Of a DNA stretch of 64,000 bases, positions 51,328 through 63,243 are shown piece after piece. This stretch comes from Lunularia cruciata (lineage: Eukaryota > Streptophyta > Marchantiopsida > Lunulariales > Lunulariaceae), in contig OX419756.1 of assembly GCA_948567375.1 (NCBI GenBank), positions 66,380,552 through 66,444,551 of the forward strand. The letters run 5' to 3'. Each line of letters opens with the position of its first letter. Position 1 is the first letter of the stretch. Below the pieces are notes generated by a model. That model did not search any database. It saw only the letters and a list, made by a program, of their open reading frames with translations, and was not told the DNA's origin. A program made the translations under genes and the position numbers.

Positions 51328-51433
51328 TTGTGGCACTTTAGAGTCTATGTATGACTTATGTGTGAGTTGTGCTTCTATAGTGTATGATGTTGACATCGAT
51401 GTATGTTGTGTAGCGATGTATATATGCACGATA
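51328..51433 (+). repeat. First X repeat of element D
   Basis: 106 bp, TTGTGGCACTTTAG to GCACGATA, joined by GC to the S copy (GATAGCTGTC, the A palindrome with one change). Confidence 0.9.
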
Positions 51434-51435
51434 GC

Positions 51436-51885
51436 TGTCACGCCATTTGTAGTTCTGCATCTAGCTACTCGGACACTAGAGTTCCAGTGATAGTAGTTAG
51501 AGTTATTCTAGTAGTTTCTCAAGGACTACTTTCTGACAGTCTGATTTGGTGTTTGGGGTACTGACTTCATGGTGGGGCCCACCGTCACTTTGCACCATTC
51601 ACACCGTTGAGTGTGCCGTCAGCGGGACCGTTAGGGTTCCAATGCTAGCTCGAGACCAGGGGGGTATAGTTTTGACGTGAGCTCTAGAGAGCTCACTTCT
51701 CTGATGTTGAGCCTTCGAGTTCCTGGCTATGGTGGACAGAGGCCGGCAAGCGTCACCTGGATTCTCTATGCTTGAGTGGGTGTGGCTTGACTGTAATTAG
51801 TGCCCAGTTGTTGGCAGTTTATAGAGTGATAGATCAAGTACTGATCTGAGTTGAGTTGAGTTGAAAGTGTTAAGCAATCTGATTA
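51436..51885 (+). repeat. Right S repeat of element D
   Basis: 450 bp. It is followed directly by X with the same join as in A (CTGATTA-TTGTGGCAC). Confidence 0.9.
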
Positions 51886-51991
51886 TTGTGGCACTTTAGA
51901 GTCTATGTATGACTTATGTGTGAGTTGTGCTTCTATAGTGTATGATGTTGACAACGATGTATGTTGTGTAGCAATGTATATACGCACGATA
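51886..51991 (+). repeat. Terminal X repeat of element D
   Basis: 106 bp, about three differences from 51328-51433. It ends beside the target-site copy GCCT. Confidence 0.9.
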
Positions 51992-51995
51992 GCCT

Positions 51996-52251
51996 GAATC
52001 ATCACAATCAAGATTGTTTGGAAAGATTTGATGGACTTGTGATTATGGAGTGTTAATTTGTGACAAGATTGTGAATTAGTGCTTGTTACTTTCTTCTGGG
52101 TGTGGTTTCTACCTGAGAGATTAAAGGAGCAACCAAGAAGAACTACAATTGTTACTTTGCTTTGTATTTGACCAATTCTGACTTGTATCTCTGCGGGAAC
52201 AAACTTTACTTACCCAATTACCGCAAAAGTGATATTTGCCGGGTTGTCACA
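51996..52251 (+). repeat. 5' LTR of element E, last part
   Basis: It resumes after element D and ends CCGGGTTGTCACA, then the primer-binding site. Confidence 0.92.
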
Positions 52252-52258
52252 TGATTTT

Positions 52259-52275
52259 TGGCGCCGGTGCCGAGG
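52259..52275 (+). promoter_or_regulatory. Primer-binding site of element E
   Basis: TGGCGCCGGTGCCGAGG, 7 nt after the LTR. It closely resembles the TGGCGCCGTTGCCGGGG site of plant Athila/Tat-type elements. Confidence 0.75.
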
Positions 52276-52276
52276 A

Positions 52277-55105
52277 TACAAATCTTGGAAGTGGAAGAAT
52301 ACGAAGCCTAATTCAAAACTGGGTATCAACGCAATATGAATGTCTGCATTGAGAGAACAACGGGAAGAGAGAGCTCGACGATGAGCACTTCAGCGTGAAG
52401 AAGATGAATGTCTGAACGTCCAATCCACCATGGACGAAACTGAACGAGAGGTGTTGGATTTTCAACTCCTTCACGAAGTGCAACAAGCCCTGCGAGAACT
52501 TGACCACAAGAAGCACAAAGGCGGTTGGCAAGGCTACTTTGCATCTCCCTCTTTGTCCAAGAAGAAGAAAGAATCAAGTGGGCAAACATATGCCTTGCGG
52601 CCCAATACACCAACTTCCCCTAGAGCTATAAAGGAAGTTGTGTCCTTGAAGAACTTTGTTCGAGAAAAGACAGCATGAACACTTACTAAAGACGAGTGTC
52701 AATATCTTCTACAAATGATTCCTCGGTTGTCCCGAAGGAATTTTGAAGAACCAATCGAAGGTGTTGATCCAAAATCTTCCACTTGGGTTGAAGTTGACAC
52801 CCTCATAGCAGAAATTGTCAAAGAAGACCCCACCTTGAATTTGACTAATTGGAACCCCTGGGCTGACAACACGGCATCAATACCAGCCAATCCTTCAGTT
52901 CCGTCAAGTTCAACACTACCTCAGCCAATCCTAGTGCATCGAACGATGACTTCGCTGCATGTCACCCGACATGCCTATCAGAAGTACAAGGGGACAGAAC
53001 AAGACGAAGACCCCAATGAATTTATCAAAGAATTCAAAGTCATCTCCTTTGCTAACAAGGAGCATGACTTGGCGGATCAATTGAGAATTTTTGCAAGTTT
53101 GCTCCAAAAGAAAGCTCAGAGCTGGTACACCCATGTGACCCAGAAGGGGTTCGTACCAACAGACTGGGCAGACTTGAGAAACAACTTCCTAGAACAATTT
53201 CGGGAGGTTGACTATGACACAAGTGTCTTTGCGGCACTCAACGATTTGGACCGAGGCAAGAAGGAGAAGTTGAGAGACTACTCTGAGTGGTTCATGGCAC
53301 TATTGAACCGAGTTCCCAAGCAACCGGGGGTGGTGGGTTACTCCAATGCCCAAGCCATTACCTGGTTCCTCGGAGGCCTTTCACCAAAGATACAAATCTT
53401 TTCAAGGGAGGGGAATGTAACTTCTCTGGACAAAGTACTCAAACATGTCGCTTGTTACGAAGCGGCCCACTCTCACTCTGCCGGTAACTGGAGAAATCAG
53501 GAGAAGAAAGGCAAGAAGCCCAGAAAGAGAGCTTCGTGCAGTACATCCCCTTCTTCGGACAAATCCTCCATGTCTTTGAGCTCTTCTTCAGAATCCAAAG
53601 AAGAATCAAAGCCAAGACGAGTCAAAAGACGTGGAGGCAAGAAACTAGTGACTCCTCCAGCAAAGAGTGTAAATAAGGCGGATACCAAGCTAGATGCCCT
53701 CATCTAGGAGTTTTTGGATTTCAAGATCCAGATGATTGGAGCCAAAGACCGAAGGAAGGCCCCAACGTTTGGAAGATCTAATGTATGGTGCACCGCATGT
53801 GGCAAATCAGGCCATGCCAACACAAAATGCAATACTCGTAATGCATTCCGGGTGCAGCAGATTGATTGGGTTTTGGGATGGAACCAAGACAAGGACAAAG
53901 AAGTTGTGTACCAAACGTAGGAAGTACAGTCTCAAGCAAGCACATCGTATCAAGGTCCGAGGTTTGGACCCAAGGAGTAGAACCCCAATGCTCCTCCACA
54001 AAGACCACCGATGAGCAACCAAAATCAGCCTCAGAATGTTGCACCCGGAGCCTATTATAATTGTGGCTCAATGGGACATTGGTCTCCAAACTGTCCCAAG
54101 CCCAAAAGGCAAATTGGATAGGTTCCCCTATGCGGAAATTGAAAAGGATTGGGGCATACGGGCAACCAATGTCCTCACCCACCAAACCCAAAGCCGCCTG
54201 TAAAGTATGTACAAACCCCCGCTGAGCGTACAACACTGCAACCAAAGGGGGATACAAATGTAAATTTCATCACTCTTGAGGAAGAAAGACCTCAAGAAGG
54301 GAGTACGGACTCAGAAGGAGAATAGCCGGGTCTTGAAATTTTGAAAGTTGAGACACGCTCCAGTAAGAAGAAGCGTGATCCCGAAGAACTGAGTACGACC
54401 TCGTCATCTTCCAGAAAGGCAAAGAGACTGCGCCCAAAGGCAATTCATTCTGCCAAGGAGGAAAAGATCCTTGCAAAAGCCAAAGCTAAAGCCTTATAGA
54501 AAGAACTAAAGGAGGCACTACTCAGGACTTGGGAACTGAGTTTGAAAGAGGAGACGAAGACAAAGTCTCCAATTTCTCCGGCGGACATCCGATCCAAAGT
54601 AAAGGGTCTGATTGACGCCGAGGTCGGCCAACCCAAGGAACCTCGGGTTAAGGCCATCAGCAAGCCCGTCACCATTTTGAAGCGTCCCGAAGTCAAGAGG
54701 GAACATGGAGAGACTTTGGACCCAAAGCCGAAGGCGAAGATGGTCAAATTGGGAGGAGTTCCCCGATATGATATTGTAGCAGATCTGGCAGCCACAAATG
54801 CCAACATTACATTCAAGCAATTGTGGGAAGATAACAAGCTGTACAAGAGATAGCTGAATTTGGCCCTCAAGAAGGTGAGGTCAATGTCAAAGAAGGACCT
54901 GCCTGCTATCTATCGTATTGAGCAAGAAGATTTGGGATCTCCTGAGGTAGGCGCGGAGATTGCATGGTGCATGATCTCATTGATACCCATTGACTCTGGG
55001 TCCGGTGTGAATGTCATGACCAAAGATATTGCAAATCGACTCGGGTATCACACGTTTGAACCAACACCCCGAGTGTTGAAGTTTGCAGACCAAACCAGGA
55101 GATGA
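52277..55105 (+). pseudogene. Element E gag-protease, several stops
   Basis: N-terminal coiled-coil region (52430-52678; ETEREVLDFQLLHEVQQALR), then a 330-codon frame 52715-53707 with the gag capsid domain (YQKYKGTEQDEDPNEFIKEF, and AQSWYTHVTQKGFVPTDW near 53130) and a Ser/Lys-rich hinge. Three zinc-knuckle positions follow: CTACGKSGHANTKC (about 53790), a degenerate one around YNCGSMGHWSPNC (about 54057), and LCGN-stop-KGLGHTGNQC (about 54131), where UGA stands for Cys. The protease is PIDSGSGVNVM (about 54987) with DSG intact. The coding sequence breaks at about 55106 after FADQTRR. Seven or more point stops, few frameshifts, so it is less decayed than C1 and C2. Confidence 0.82.
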
Positions 55106-55106
55106 C

Positions 55107-55318
55107 CAAGAGAGAAGCAGTGCTCGCCGCTTGAGCTTGATTCCGAGTATCAACTTTGTGATTATGTTTGTAAGTGTTTGGAGAAATTCAAAGTGCAAGT
55201 CAGTGTGTTTGTTGGATGTTGGATTCCACACCCTTGATCTTCATTCTGTGTGTTTGATCATGAGTAAAGTGCAATCAAAGCAATGCCTTGACAAATCTGA
55301 GAGGAATTGTAGTGTTGG
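55107..55318 (+). repeat. LTR fragment replacing RT in element E
   Basis: About 210 bp identical in kind to LTR sequence at 38993-39200 (AGCAGTGCTCG to TGTAGTGTTGG). It sits between protease and RNase H where the RT should be. Short shared bases at the right join (TGTTG) suggest template switching during reverse transcription. Confidence 0.8.
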
Positions 55319-56835
55319 TTGCAACATTTGGTCAAAAGGTAGATTTGTTTGGGCAAATTGGCAGATGGATCTTGTTATTACAAGAATTCACATATATGGT
55401 ACAAGTAAGGAAAGGATATTTGCATTCTAGTGTGGACTTCTTATCCTGGTTAGAAACTCAAGACCAGGAATGGGAGATCTACGATTGATTCCTTGACAAA
55501 GAGCTATATCATTTGATGGCAATGCGTAGTACAGGTATGCAATAGAATATCAGTATCTGCATACTCTCCAATGTCCTAATGGGCTGGACCCAGAGCAAAG
55601 GGCAGTCTTTCTTAGGAAAATGGGGCCATATTAGCTTAAACACAACATTTTATTCAAGATGGGTGAAGACAAAGTACCTCGGTGATGCTTGGAGGCATAC
55701 AGAGTTAGAGACATAATTGAGTCTTTACACTTTGAGGCATCGGGGGGACATTATGCCCTAAAGAACATTGTAAAGAAGATTCTTTCCTTTGGGTATTGGT
55801 GGCCTATGATAAAGTATAAAGATACACATGCTCATATATGAATTTGTGATGCTTGTCAGAGAATGGGAAAGCCAACGGCTACTTCCCAATGGACTTTAAG
55901 ACCAACTTTACCATTGGCCCCATTTCATAAATGGGGAATTGATTTTGTGGGACCAATGCAACCAGTACCCTTAGTCATGAGAAAACAATACATTTTGGTT
56001 TGCACTGACTATGCTACCAAGATGGTCAAAGTCAAAGCAATTCGCAAAGATGATGCACAAATAGTGGCAGAATGTTTCTTTCAAAATACTATCTCTTGAT
56101 ATGGATGTCCTCTAGAATTAGTAAGTGATAGAGGGATATGTTTCTTGAACTATGTGATGGAGGCATTAACAAAGTACTTTTAGATTTAACATCAAAAGAT
56201 GACTCCTTATAATCCCAAAGCAAATGGCCTTAACGGAGAAGGCAAATTAGTTACTTTGCAAAATTTTGAATAAGATGACTGTCAATGATGCCTATGACTA
56301 GGATACAAAGTTACTAGCCGCATTATGGGCATATCAAATGACCAAAAAGATCACAACCAAGCAAACTCCATACTTCTTGATATACGGCTTGCACCCCATC
56401 CTACTAGTTGAATTTGTGTCTTATGTGAGGAACGGTTATTAGAGGAAGAAAGTCAAGATCTTTGGATCCATCAATTGATGTGGTTAGAAGAGAAAAGAGA
56501 CAATGCAATGCAAACCATGAAAGAAGTACAAGAACAGAGGAAAGTCAAGCACAATAAGCATATCAAGCCTGTGATAGTTTGCAAAGGAGACTTGGTTTTG
56601 TTATACGACAATCGCCAAATATTTTTTCCAAGCAAACTGCATTTGAGATGGATGGGGCCCTATTGAGTCCTTCATCTTTATGACAACAGGTCCATTCAAC
56701 TTGCAGACTTGGAGGGATAACATTTGCTACTCAGGTGAACGGGTGGAGAGTTTGGAAATATTAGATGATAGACCTAGAGGTCTCTAAGACACCCAAGGTC
56801 TATGTTCATGGGGATGCTCACATTTGAGGGAGGGG
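55319..56835 (+). pseudogene. Element E RNase H tail and integrase, decayed
   Basis: RNase H end and tether (RWILLLQEFTYMVQVRKG, 55360). The integrase has a zinc domain with His pair and CDAC (about 55690-55870), the core WGIDFVGP (about 55940), LVSDRG (about 56120), and NGL followed by a disrupted Glu region (about 56225). The C-terminal domain has KGDLVLLYDNRQ and LHLRWMGPY (56580-56665). Stops and a frameshift around 56240 inactivate it. No chromodomain or PHD finger follows. The RT is missing. Confidence 0.78.
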
Positions 56836-56838
56836 GTA
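56826..56838 (+). promoter_or_regulatory. Polypurine tract of element E
   Basis: GAGGGAGGGGGTA abuts the 3' LTR at 56839. Confidence 0.8.
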
Positions 56839-59800
56839 TGTGGTACCCATATTTTTGTTTTCTTCTCATTTTTGAAGAACAAGTGTACAAATGAAGTCAT
56901 ATTGCGCCTTTATGGCATTAGAAGGCAAAGAATGGTGTCTTCAGATTGTAATCCAAGGTAAAGTGACTTTGTGTTAGAAGACAAAGTACTCGGATTGGTC
57001 CTGTCAGCATTCAACTTGAAGTAAGGAGACTTTGGCTTGGGGGTGCTCAACCCAAGGTGAGGATAATGTAACAAATTTCCTTTGGGGTTGAACATTCAAG
57101 AAAGTACCGCACATAAAAATAACTGGCCTATGGGCAGGGGAAAATTGACAGTGATAGGAGCATGCAGGAGGTGTGATTTCTTGGTAGAAACTTGAAGTGA
57201 AGAAAGATGGAGGAGGCATGCCACTATAGGATTCGGGATAGAGACAAAGAGATGACAAGTAATTTTCCATCACCATTAAGGAGTCATCCTGAGGGAGATT
57301 GTGGAGAAGGGTGTGTAGTAAGAGACGCGTAGGTGCATCAAGAGGAAGTCAAGAGAGTTAGTCCAAGAGTCGGTTGGAAGAGTAGTCACCAACCCAAAGT
57401 GGAGGAGAGTAATATGGAAGGTGGAAAGAAGAACTTGGAATTTGCAGTAAGAAATCATGTGTTTGGACATTAGATATGATTGCAAGAATCAAAGACTTGA
57501 GCAGACTTCAGATCACATTTTTGGTAAGGAATTGGAACCTTAGTTTTCTAAGTTTCATGATTGAGATCATCGGGAGTAAATGTCTTGATGGACCCGAGGC
57601 AGAGGGTAAGAGAGGAAATCCACCTCGATGGACAAAGTCGGATTGGAGGTTAGTACTCAGAAGATAGGTGGGTGAGGAGAAGGGAGCCACATTGTTGGGG
57701 AAAGGAGAAGTAGCTGAAGAAACCCAAGAAGTGCAAGATGCCATTTTTTCAAAGTGCACAAAGAATAGTTATACAGTTAAGAGTTACAAGGACCCTGTGA
57801 GGAGAGGCATTCTAGGAGCAATGATAGCTATCTTCAAGCTGGAGCAAACTATTTATGTGATGAAGCATCAAGCGGTGTTCTTCCATAAGATGTTTGCAGG
57901 GTAACCAATCAATTGGGTGAAGTGCTTCCATCAACACACAAAACAAATGGTGTGGAACTTGCGGGACAAGTTGCCTCCACACTACATTGTGCTATTTGTA
58001 GCCTACTTCTATTTGGGACAGAGTTTGCTAAACACGGCGGAAAGATACAAGATAGTGTTGCACTTCCATCCCGATTTGAGAAGAGATGTTGATGCGGAAG
58101 AGCAACAATACACTTTGCAGATGAGAAGCAGTGACGAGTACTATGCGTAGATGGAGCAGAGCATGTGTTTGGGGTTGAATACTCCAAGGTCAAAGAAGAG
58201 GAGTCAACAAGGGGAAGAAGAATAAGTAGCGGTGATGAGACCCCGGAAGATCAGAAAAATAAACCCAAGGAAGGACCTGGTGGTAATCACATTGTCATGC
58301 AAAGAATCAGAAGGGGAAGCCAAGTACAAGTCAGAAGACTCGAAGAAGGAGGAAGAACCTGAACTCATGTTGCAGAGTGATGAAACAAGTAGTGAGAGTG
58401 AAGATGGAGTAGAGATGCAGCCGATACTAGAGGAGGAAGAAGGAAAGCTGGAGATTGCAGAAGAAGGTAACCCGAGACAAGAAGACAAAGTTCCAAGGAA
58501 GGAAGAGAAGCAAGTGACCATTTAGAGAGGTATCCATTCCGAGAAAGGAAGGCGACGTGTGAGGTGGGGCTGAGTAGAAGAAGAGAAGAGGAGAGTGGAA
58601 GTTTGGGGAGCAAAAGATCCATCCCAATAAGGCAACTGTGGTTGAGAAGAAGAGTGTCAAGTGAAGAGGAAGAGAAGAAAGAGAAAAGCCTGCAAGCCAA
58701 GGTAAATCAGAGCAAAGTAGTAGAGTATTTGTGGGAGGTTGTATGCACGTTGTTAATGAAGTTAGAGGAGAAGAAGAGAGAAATGCAGTCAAAATGTCCG
58801 GAGGTAAGGACTGTGTTGCAGGTATTAGTATAGTTAGAAGAAGAGAACTCAAATTTGAAGAAGTTCATAACCTGAGGAGAGGAGGAGAAGGAGGTACTAC
58901 AAGTAGATGCAATAGTACAGAACCAAGTAATTAATAATCTAAAGAGGGAAGTGGGAAGTAAAGAGTGAGTAATAGAGCAGAATGTCATAGCAAGGGAAAG
59001 ACATATAGCTAAATATGAAATCTTGAAACAACAATTTGTTGATTCAAGGTTAGAAATTGTTCATGCTATGGCAAGAGTAGCAAAGAAGGAGCAAGAGCTT
59101 AATAGAGTGATGGAGAGTGTAAAAGAGAAGAAGTAACTCTGGCAAAGAGAGATGACAATGAGATATAGAGAGGAAGAGAGGTTAAGGGAGTTACCTTGTA
59201 AGTTGGAAGAGAAGATTGTTTAGAAGGAGAAGGAGACGGTGAAAGCCAAATTCAAGGCAAAACCGACAATGTGTAGGGAAGATTGGCAGGAAGATTGAGA
59301 ATGGGAGAGAAGGATGAGGCTTGAGCCACTGAAGGAAATCATAATCAAGATGAACGCAATGTTGAGTACAAAAGCCAATGTGCGGATTGAAGAAATGAGA
59401 TTACATGAGTTAAGGTTGTTGGTGCAGGAGACAAGGAGGAGAAATGTGAAGGATAAGGAATTGAACATTTTGCTGATTAGTCTTAGAACTCGTGTAAATA
59501 GGAAGATATTGGAAGTGGAAGACAATATCACAATTAGATTAGATTTAGTTAAGTTAGAGATAGGTAAACTTTGGAAGGATGTAAGAACAACGCCCAAAGT
59601 CAATGAGATAGGACTACAAGTATCTTTGGAGTTACCATTGGAGATATTAGAGAAAGATAGGTTGTAGGAAGAAGATGTGTGTAGATTGCGCATGAAAGGA
59701 ATTGTAGATTAGAGTGAAGATGAGTTAGAATTGGTAGAAGAGTTAGTAGTTGTAAAACACAAAGATAGTGTTTGGAAGCCAAAGAAGAGGTAGACATCGG

Positions 59801-60607
59801 ATTGGATTTGTAACAATTTTGAGATTTAAAGAGGCAAATATGAAGAGGTGCATTGTAATTTCTGATCTGCATGTTGTTAGAGTTGTTAGGAAGCAATTTA
59901 GGAAGTTAGTTAACTACTGAAGTGCTCTACTATTTAAAGGTGGCATTCATAGTATGTTGTTGTTCATTATTCATTATTTTTGAGAATAGATAAAGCAAGT
60001 GCTAATTTCAGTACTTTTTGCTTGAGCTTGATTCCAAGTATCAACACTATGTGTGTGTTTGTGAGTGTGTGGAGAATTTTGAAATGCAAATCAGTGTGCT
60101 TGTTGGATGTTGGATTCCGTAGCCTTGATCTTCATTCTATGTGTTTGATCTTGAGTGAAGTGCAATCAGAGCAATGCCTTGTAGATCTGAGAGGAATTGT
60201 AGTGTTGGTAGTATTCTGCAATTGTGAGTGTAGCGTAGTGTTGATGTGAAGCAATTTTGATCAAGGAAGTTGCACCTTTAGTGGAGGGGTGGAACACAAT
60301 TCTAAGGCAAAGTTGTTTTGCAATGAAGTGTTGCTTTTGGGAGAATCTAAATTATCATAATCAAGATTGTTTTGGAAAGATTTGATGAAGTTGTGATTAT
60401 GGGTGACAAATTGTTGTGACAAGACTGCAAGTCAATGCTTGTTACTCTCTTCTGGGTGTAGTTTGTACCTAAGAGATTAAAGAGGAGCCCAAGAAGAACT
60501 GAAATTGTTACTTTGCTTTGTATTTGACGAATTCTGACTAGTATCTCTATGGGGACAAATTGTACTTACCTGATTACCGCAAAAGTGATATTTACTAGGT
60601 TGTCATA
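56839..60607 (+). repeat. 3' LTR of element E
   Basis: 3769 bp, TGTGGTACCCATATTTTTG to AGGTTGTCATA. It contains the LTR-embedded frame. It is followed directly by B2 gag, without target-site duplication. Confidence 0.9.
57476..59813 (+). pseudogene. LTR-embedded ORF, element E right copy
   Basis: Same order as the other copies: globular domain (57476-58150; TKSDWRLVLRR, YTVKSYKDPVRRGILGAM, HQAVFFHKMFAG, then DKLPPHYIVLFVAYFYLGQ), acidic segment (58232-58525; LMLQSDETSSESEDG), and coiled coils (58564-58833 and 59314-59667; MRLEPLKEIIIKMNAMLS). About ten stops. The phrase around QMVWNLRDKLPPHYIV is well conserved between copies, which suggests past selection on the protein. The function is unknown to me. 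Confidence 0.7.
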
Positions 60608-61676
60608 GTGTGCAAAAAGATCTAAATTAAAATCCTTGGAGTTTGATCACTCTCTCTTTTCATACTTTCTCTCAACCACATCTATGGAGGCTATCCTCTT
60701 ACGTTTGTTTGGACTAGGAGCCACGTGGGTTTCACTACCTCCCTCTTTCCTTCTTTTGCCACCCTCATAACCCCTTCCTCCATGGTAAGTGGAATTTGGG
60801 CAATTCCTTTGGATATGGCCTCTTCCTCCACAACCAATATAGTTTCTATTAGTGAAATTGTTGTCTGGTTGGCCTCCTCTATATGGATAGTTTCCATAAA
60901 TCCTAGGCCCTCACCCTTAATTCTCATCCTCCTCTCTTTTCTCCCATAGTTGCACCACATGATCTGGAGATCTGCAAGTTTTTTTGTGATGGTTTGAAGT
61001 GGATCTTTTTGTGGAGGTGCAAGAGCTAGAGTAACTACTACTTGTGGTGAAACCTTTGCCACCAAAGTATCAAAATTTTCCACCATACTTGTAGCCTTGA
61101 AGAGGATGTACAACTTCCTTCTCCACCAGATCACTCTCATGCCCTTCCAAACTCTCCTCCATACAAATTGTGAACTTGATAGCTTCAACCTTGGAAGAAG
61201 GTTTCCCATATCTCACCTTGCTTTTAATTTGTGGTCTCAATCTTTCCACATACTTCTTGGTGAGCATAGCTCCTATGCCAATCATAGTAGTCTCCACATC
61301 ATCTCCACCCTTCCTCAACACTATGCAAAATTTGGACTCTAACTTCTCCACTCTTTCCACATAGATCCTCACTTTCTCTCCTTGCTTGAAAAAGGTAACT
61401 TCACTCATCAATCTCTCATTACTCTCATCAGGAAGAAAGTTCTCAATGAGTGCTGAAGTCAAACTCTCCCAAGACTCTTCTTGCCCATCTCTCCTCTCTC
61501 TCTTTTGGTTTTCAAACTCATACCATGTAAGTGCTACATCCTCAAGAAATCTGGTAGTAATGAGGCCCACTCATTCTTCCTCCTCTCATTGTTTCCTATG
61601 CAAACTCTTTTGAAGTCTCTCACAAAGGCCTCCACATCTTCTCCATCCATGCCAAAGAAAACCGGAAGTTTCCCCA
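60608..61676 (-). pseudogene. B2 gag, truncated
   Basis: Homologous to the N-terminal third of the B polyprotein (ATG about 61676, MGKLPVFFGMDGEDVEAFVR). The frame shifts near 61555 and again near 61075. The zinc knuckle is Y-I-G-C-G-G-R-G-H-I-Q-R-N-C, with the first Cys changed to Tyr (about 60800-60840). It is cut before the protease by the junction with element E. Confidence 0.85.
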
Positions 61677-61910
61677 TCTTAACTCATCTCTACCTTTCTT
61701 TTCTCTCAAACTTTTTTCTCTTTTCTTTTGTCTCACTCTATAACTAATAGAGCGTGTACATGACTAACACCATTTGAGAGTAATCCACCCTAGGGAACAC
61801 AAAAGGTTCAGGTTGCTCCAAGATTTCTATAGCAATATCAAATCCTAGAGCGCATATTAATCAAACCCTCATGGATAGATTATCCATAAGTTGAAAGATT
61901 ATTTCCATCA

Positions 61911-62400
61911 CTAATCTTGAGAAGTAGTTAATAAAGGGGGTATTATTTCTGTAGTTTTACTAAGACTCTCTCCAAGATCCTTCACCAAAGTCTCCAAAAG
62001 TGCTTTTACTCCACTACACTCATGTCCTTTTGGAAGTCCTTCAACTTCACAAACCTCACACAACTCATTAGTCTTAGATCTTCTCCCTCCCAATCTTGGT
62101 GAAGAAGATCCAACATGCAAACCCAAGTCAAGTTATCCTCTCCTTTCCCTTAATCTCTTGCTCTCAAAGGTCAATGGCCATGAACTTGCTTTTTGTCCTT
62201 GCTATCCACATAGAAAGCACTAAGACTCACTCTTTCCTCCAAGTGGTGTAGGTTTTTGAATCCTCTCAATACTCTCTTCAAATTCTATTCTAAACTCTCT
62301 TTTTCTCAAATCCACCCCTACAATCACCTTAAACCCATGGGGAATCTTGCATAGTCTCAATTTCTACTCTTGATGACCCTCCATGTTCCCAAGATGAATC
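61911..62400 (-). pseudogene. B2 upstream zinc-knuckle ORF, decayed
   Basis: Homologue of 20402-20899. Only the last 71 codons (61911-62126; LCEVCEVEGLPKGHEC) are open. The first knuckle reads CFLCG-stop-QGQKASSW, so it is destroyed. Its survival in a second copy shows that the ORF is a regular part of the B family. Confidence 0.7.
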
Positions 62401-63221
62401 TAAACACTCAAACATGCTTTCTATTGCTCTCAAACTCCTCATGCATGAGATCTCAGCTTTGAGAACTTAACCCTTCCTCACAATGTCACTCAAATCTCTC
62501 AACTTGTTTCTCACAATCCTCTGAAATTTTTCACACTTGATCACAACTCTAAAGCTTCCCTCCTTGCAGGAATTAAGATTTTTTCATCAAGCCATTTGGC
62601 CTAGACAACTTTCTATTTGACACACATATTTCAAATTTGGTCTGAAAACCACCCCCCCTCACCTTTAAAACTCATAACTCTATGATCAAGAATGATATCT
62701 CTCTAGTTTTTATGTCAGCATGTAGGATACAATGCACTAAATTTTTGTGAAAATTTTCAAATCAATACACTATAAATTGAAGAAATGGCAAACTCTGTAC
62801 AATTTTCCAAGGAGCATGGAGTTGTGGGAGCAATTTACCCTATCAACTTAAAATGTTTTTAGCCCAATGCGCATAGTAGTTCTCACAATTATTCTAAGTG
62901 TACTAACTGAAAAATAACCCAAGCTATCATGTGTAGAAATTTCAAGTCCAAATCTCAAATTGGAGATTTTGCACAAAATCACCTTAATCCCCAAAATCTG
63001 CAATCCACCTCACACAATCTATCCAAATCCTCTCAAGTGTAGAAGATGTACAAAATCACCTCAAAGACATCATAATGAACTACAAGGTATAAAAATGGAT
63101 CCAAGTTCTCTTACATAAGTTCAGCCCTCTCCTCCCCTAAAGTTCCCTCCAAGTGAGCTCTCATAGCCTCCTCTATCTAATATAAAATTGTACATGGAAC
63201 ATTATCTTGCCTTCTAGAGAG
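62401..63221 (-). other. B2 5' leader
   Basis: Alignable to the B leader 20900-21713. No frame I can support. Confidence 0.6.
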
Positions 63222-63239
63222 GTCTTGGCAACAGAACCA
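63222..63239 (-). promoter_or_regulatory. Primer-binding site of B2
   Basis: On the minus strand TGGTTCTGTTGCCAAGAC, three transitions from the B site, 4 nt from the LTR. Confidence 0.65.
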
Positions 63240-63243
63240 AAAA

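Larger units (their letters stand above)
39339..51991 (+). mobile_element. Element D: decayed relative of element A
   Basis: Bounded by TGTCACGCC and GCACGATA (the terminal CA has become TA), with a 4-bp target-site duplication GCCT at 39335-39338 and 51992-51995. It has the same order as A, including methyltransferase, conserved UAG, PHD finger and the S...X-gc-S-X repeat layout. It carries many nonsense changes and frameshifts and a 3-kb insertion (46421-49467, rDNA plus a solo LTR). Its S copies differ at roughly 26 positions, about twice as many as in A. It lies in element E's 5' LTR. Confidence 0.93.
35810..60607 (+). mobile_element. Element E: gypsy element with ORF-bearing 3.8-kb LTRs
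   Basis: 5' LTR 35810-39338 plus 51996-52251 (split by element D), primer site, gag, protease, a deletion filled by an LTR fragment, RNase H, integrase, polypurine tract, 3' LTR 56839-60607. LTR lengths are about 3785 and 3769 bp. The two LTRs are clearly diverged by eye. The flanks do not match: left is C2 RT (CCTTT), right is B2 gag (GTGTG), with no target-site duplication. The element is therefore old, chimeric, or has lost one flank. Confidence 0.8.
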
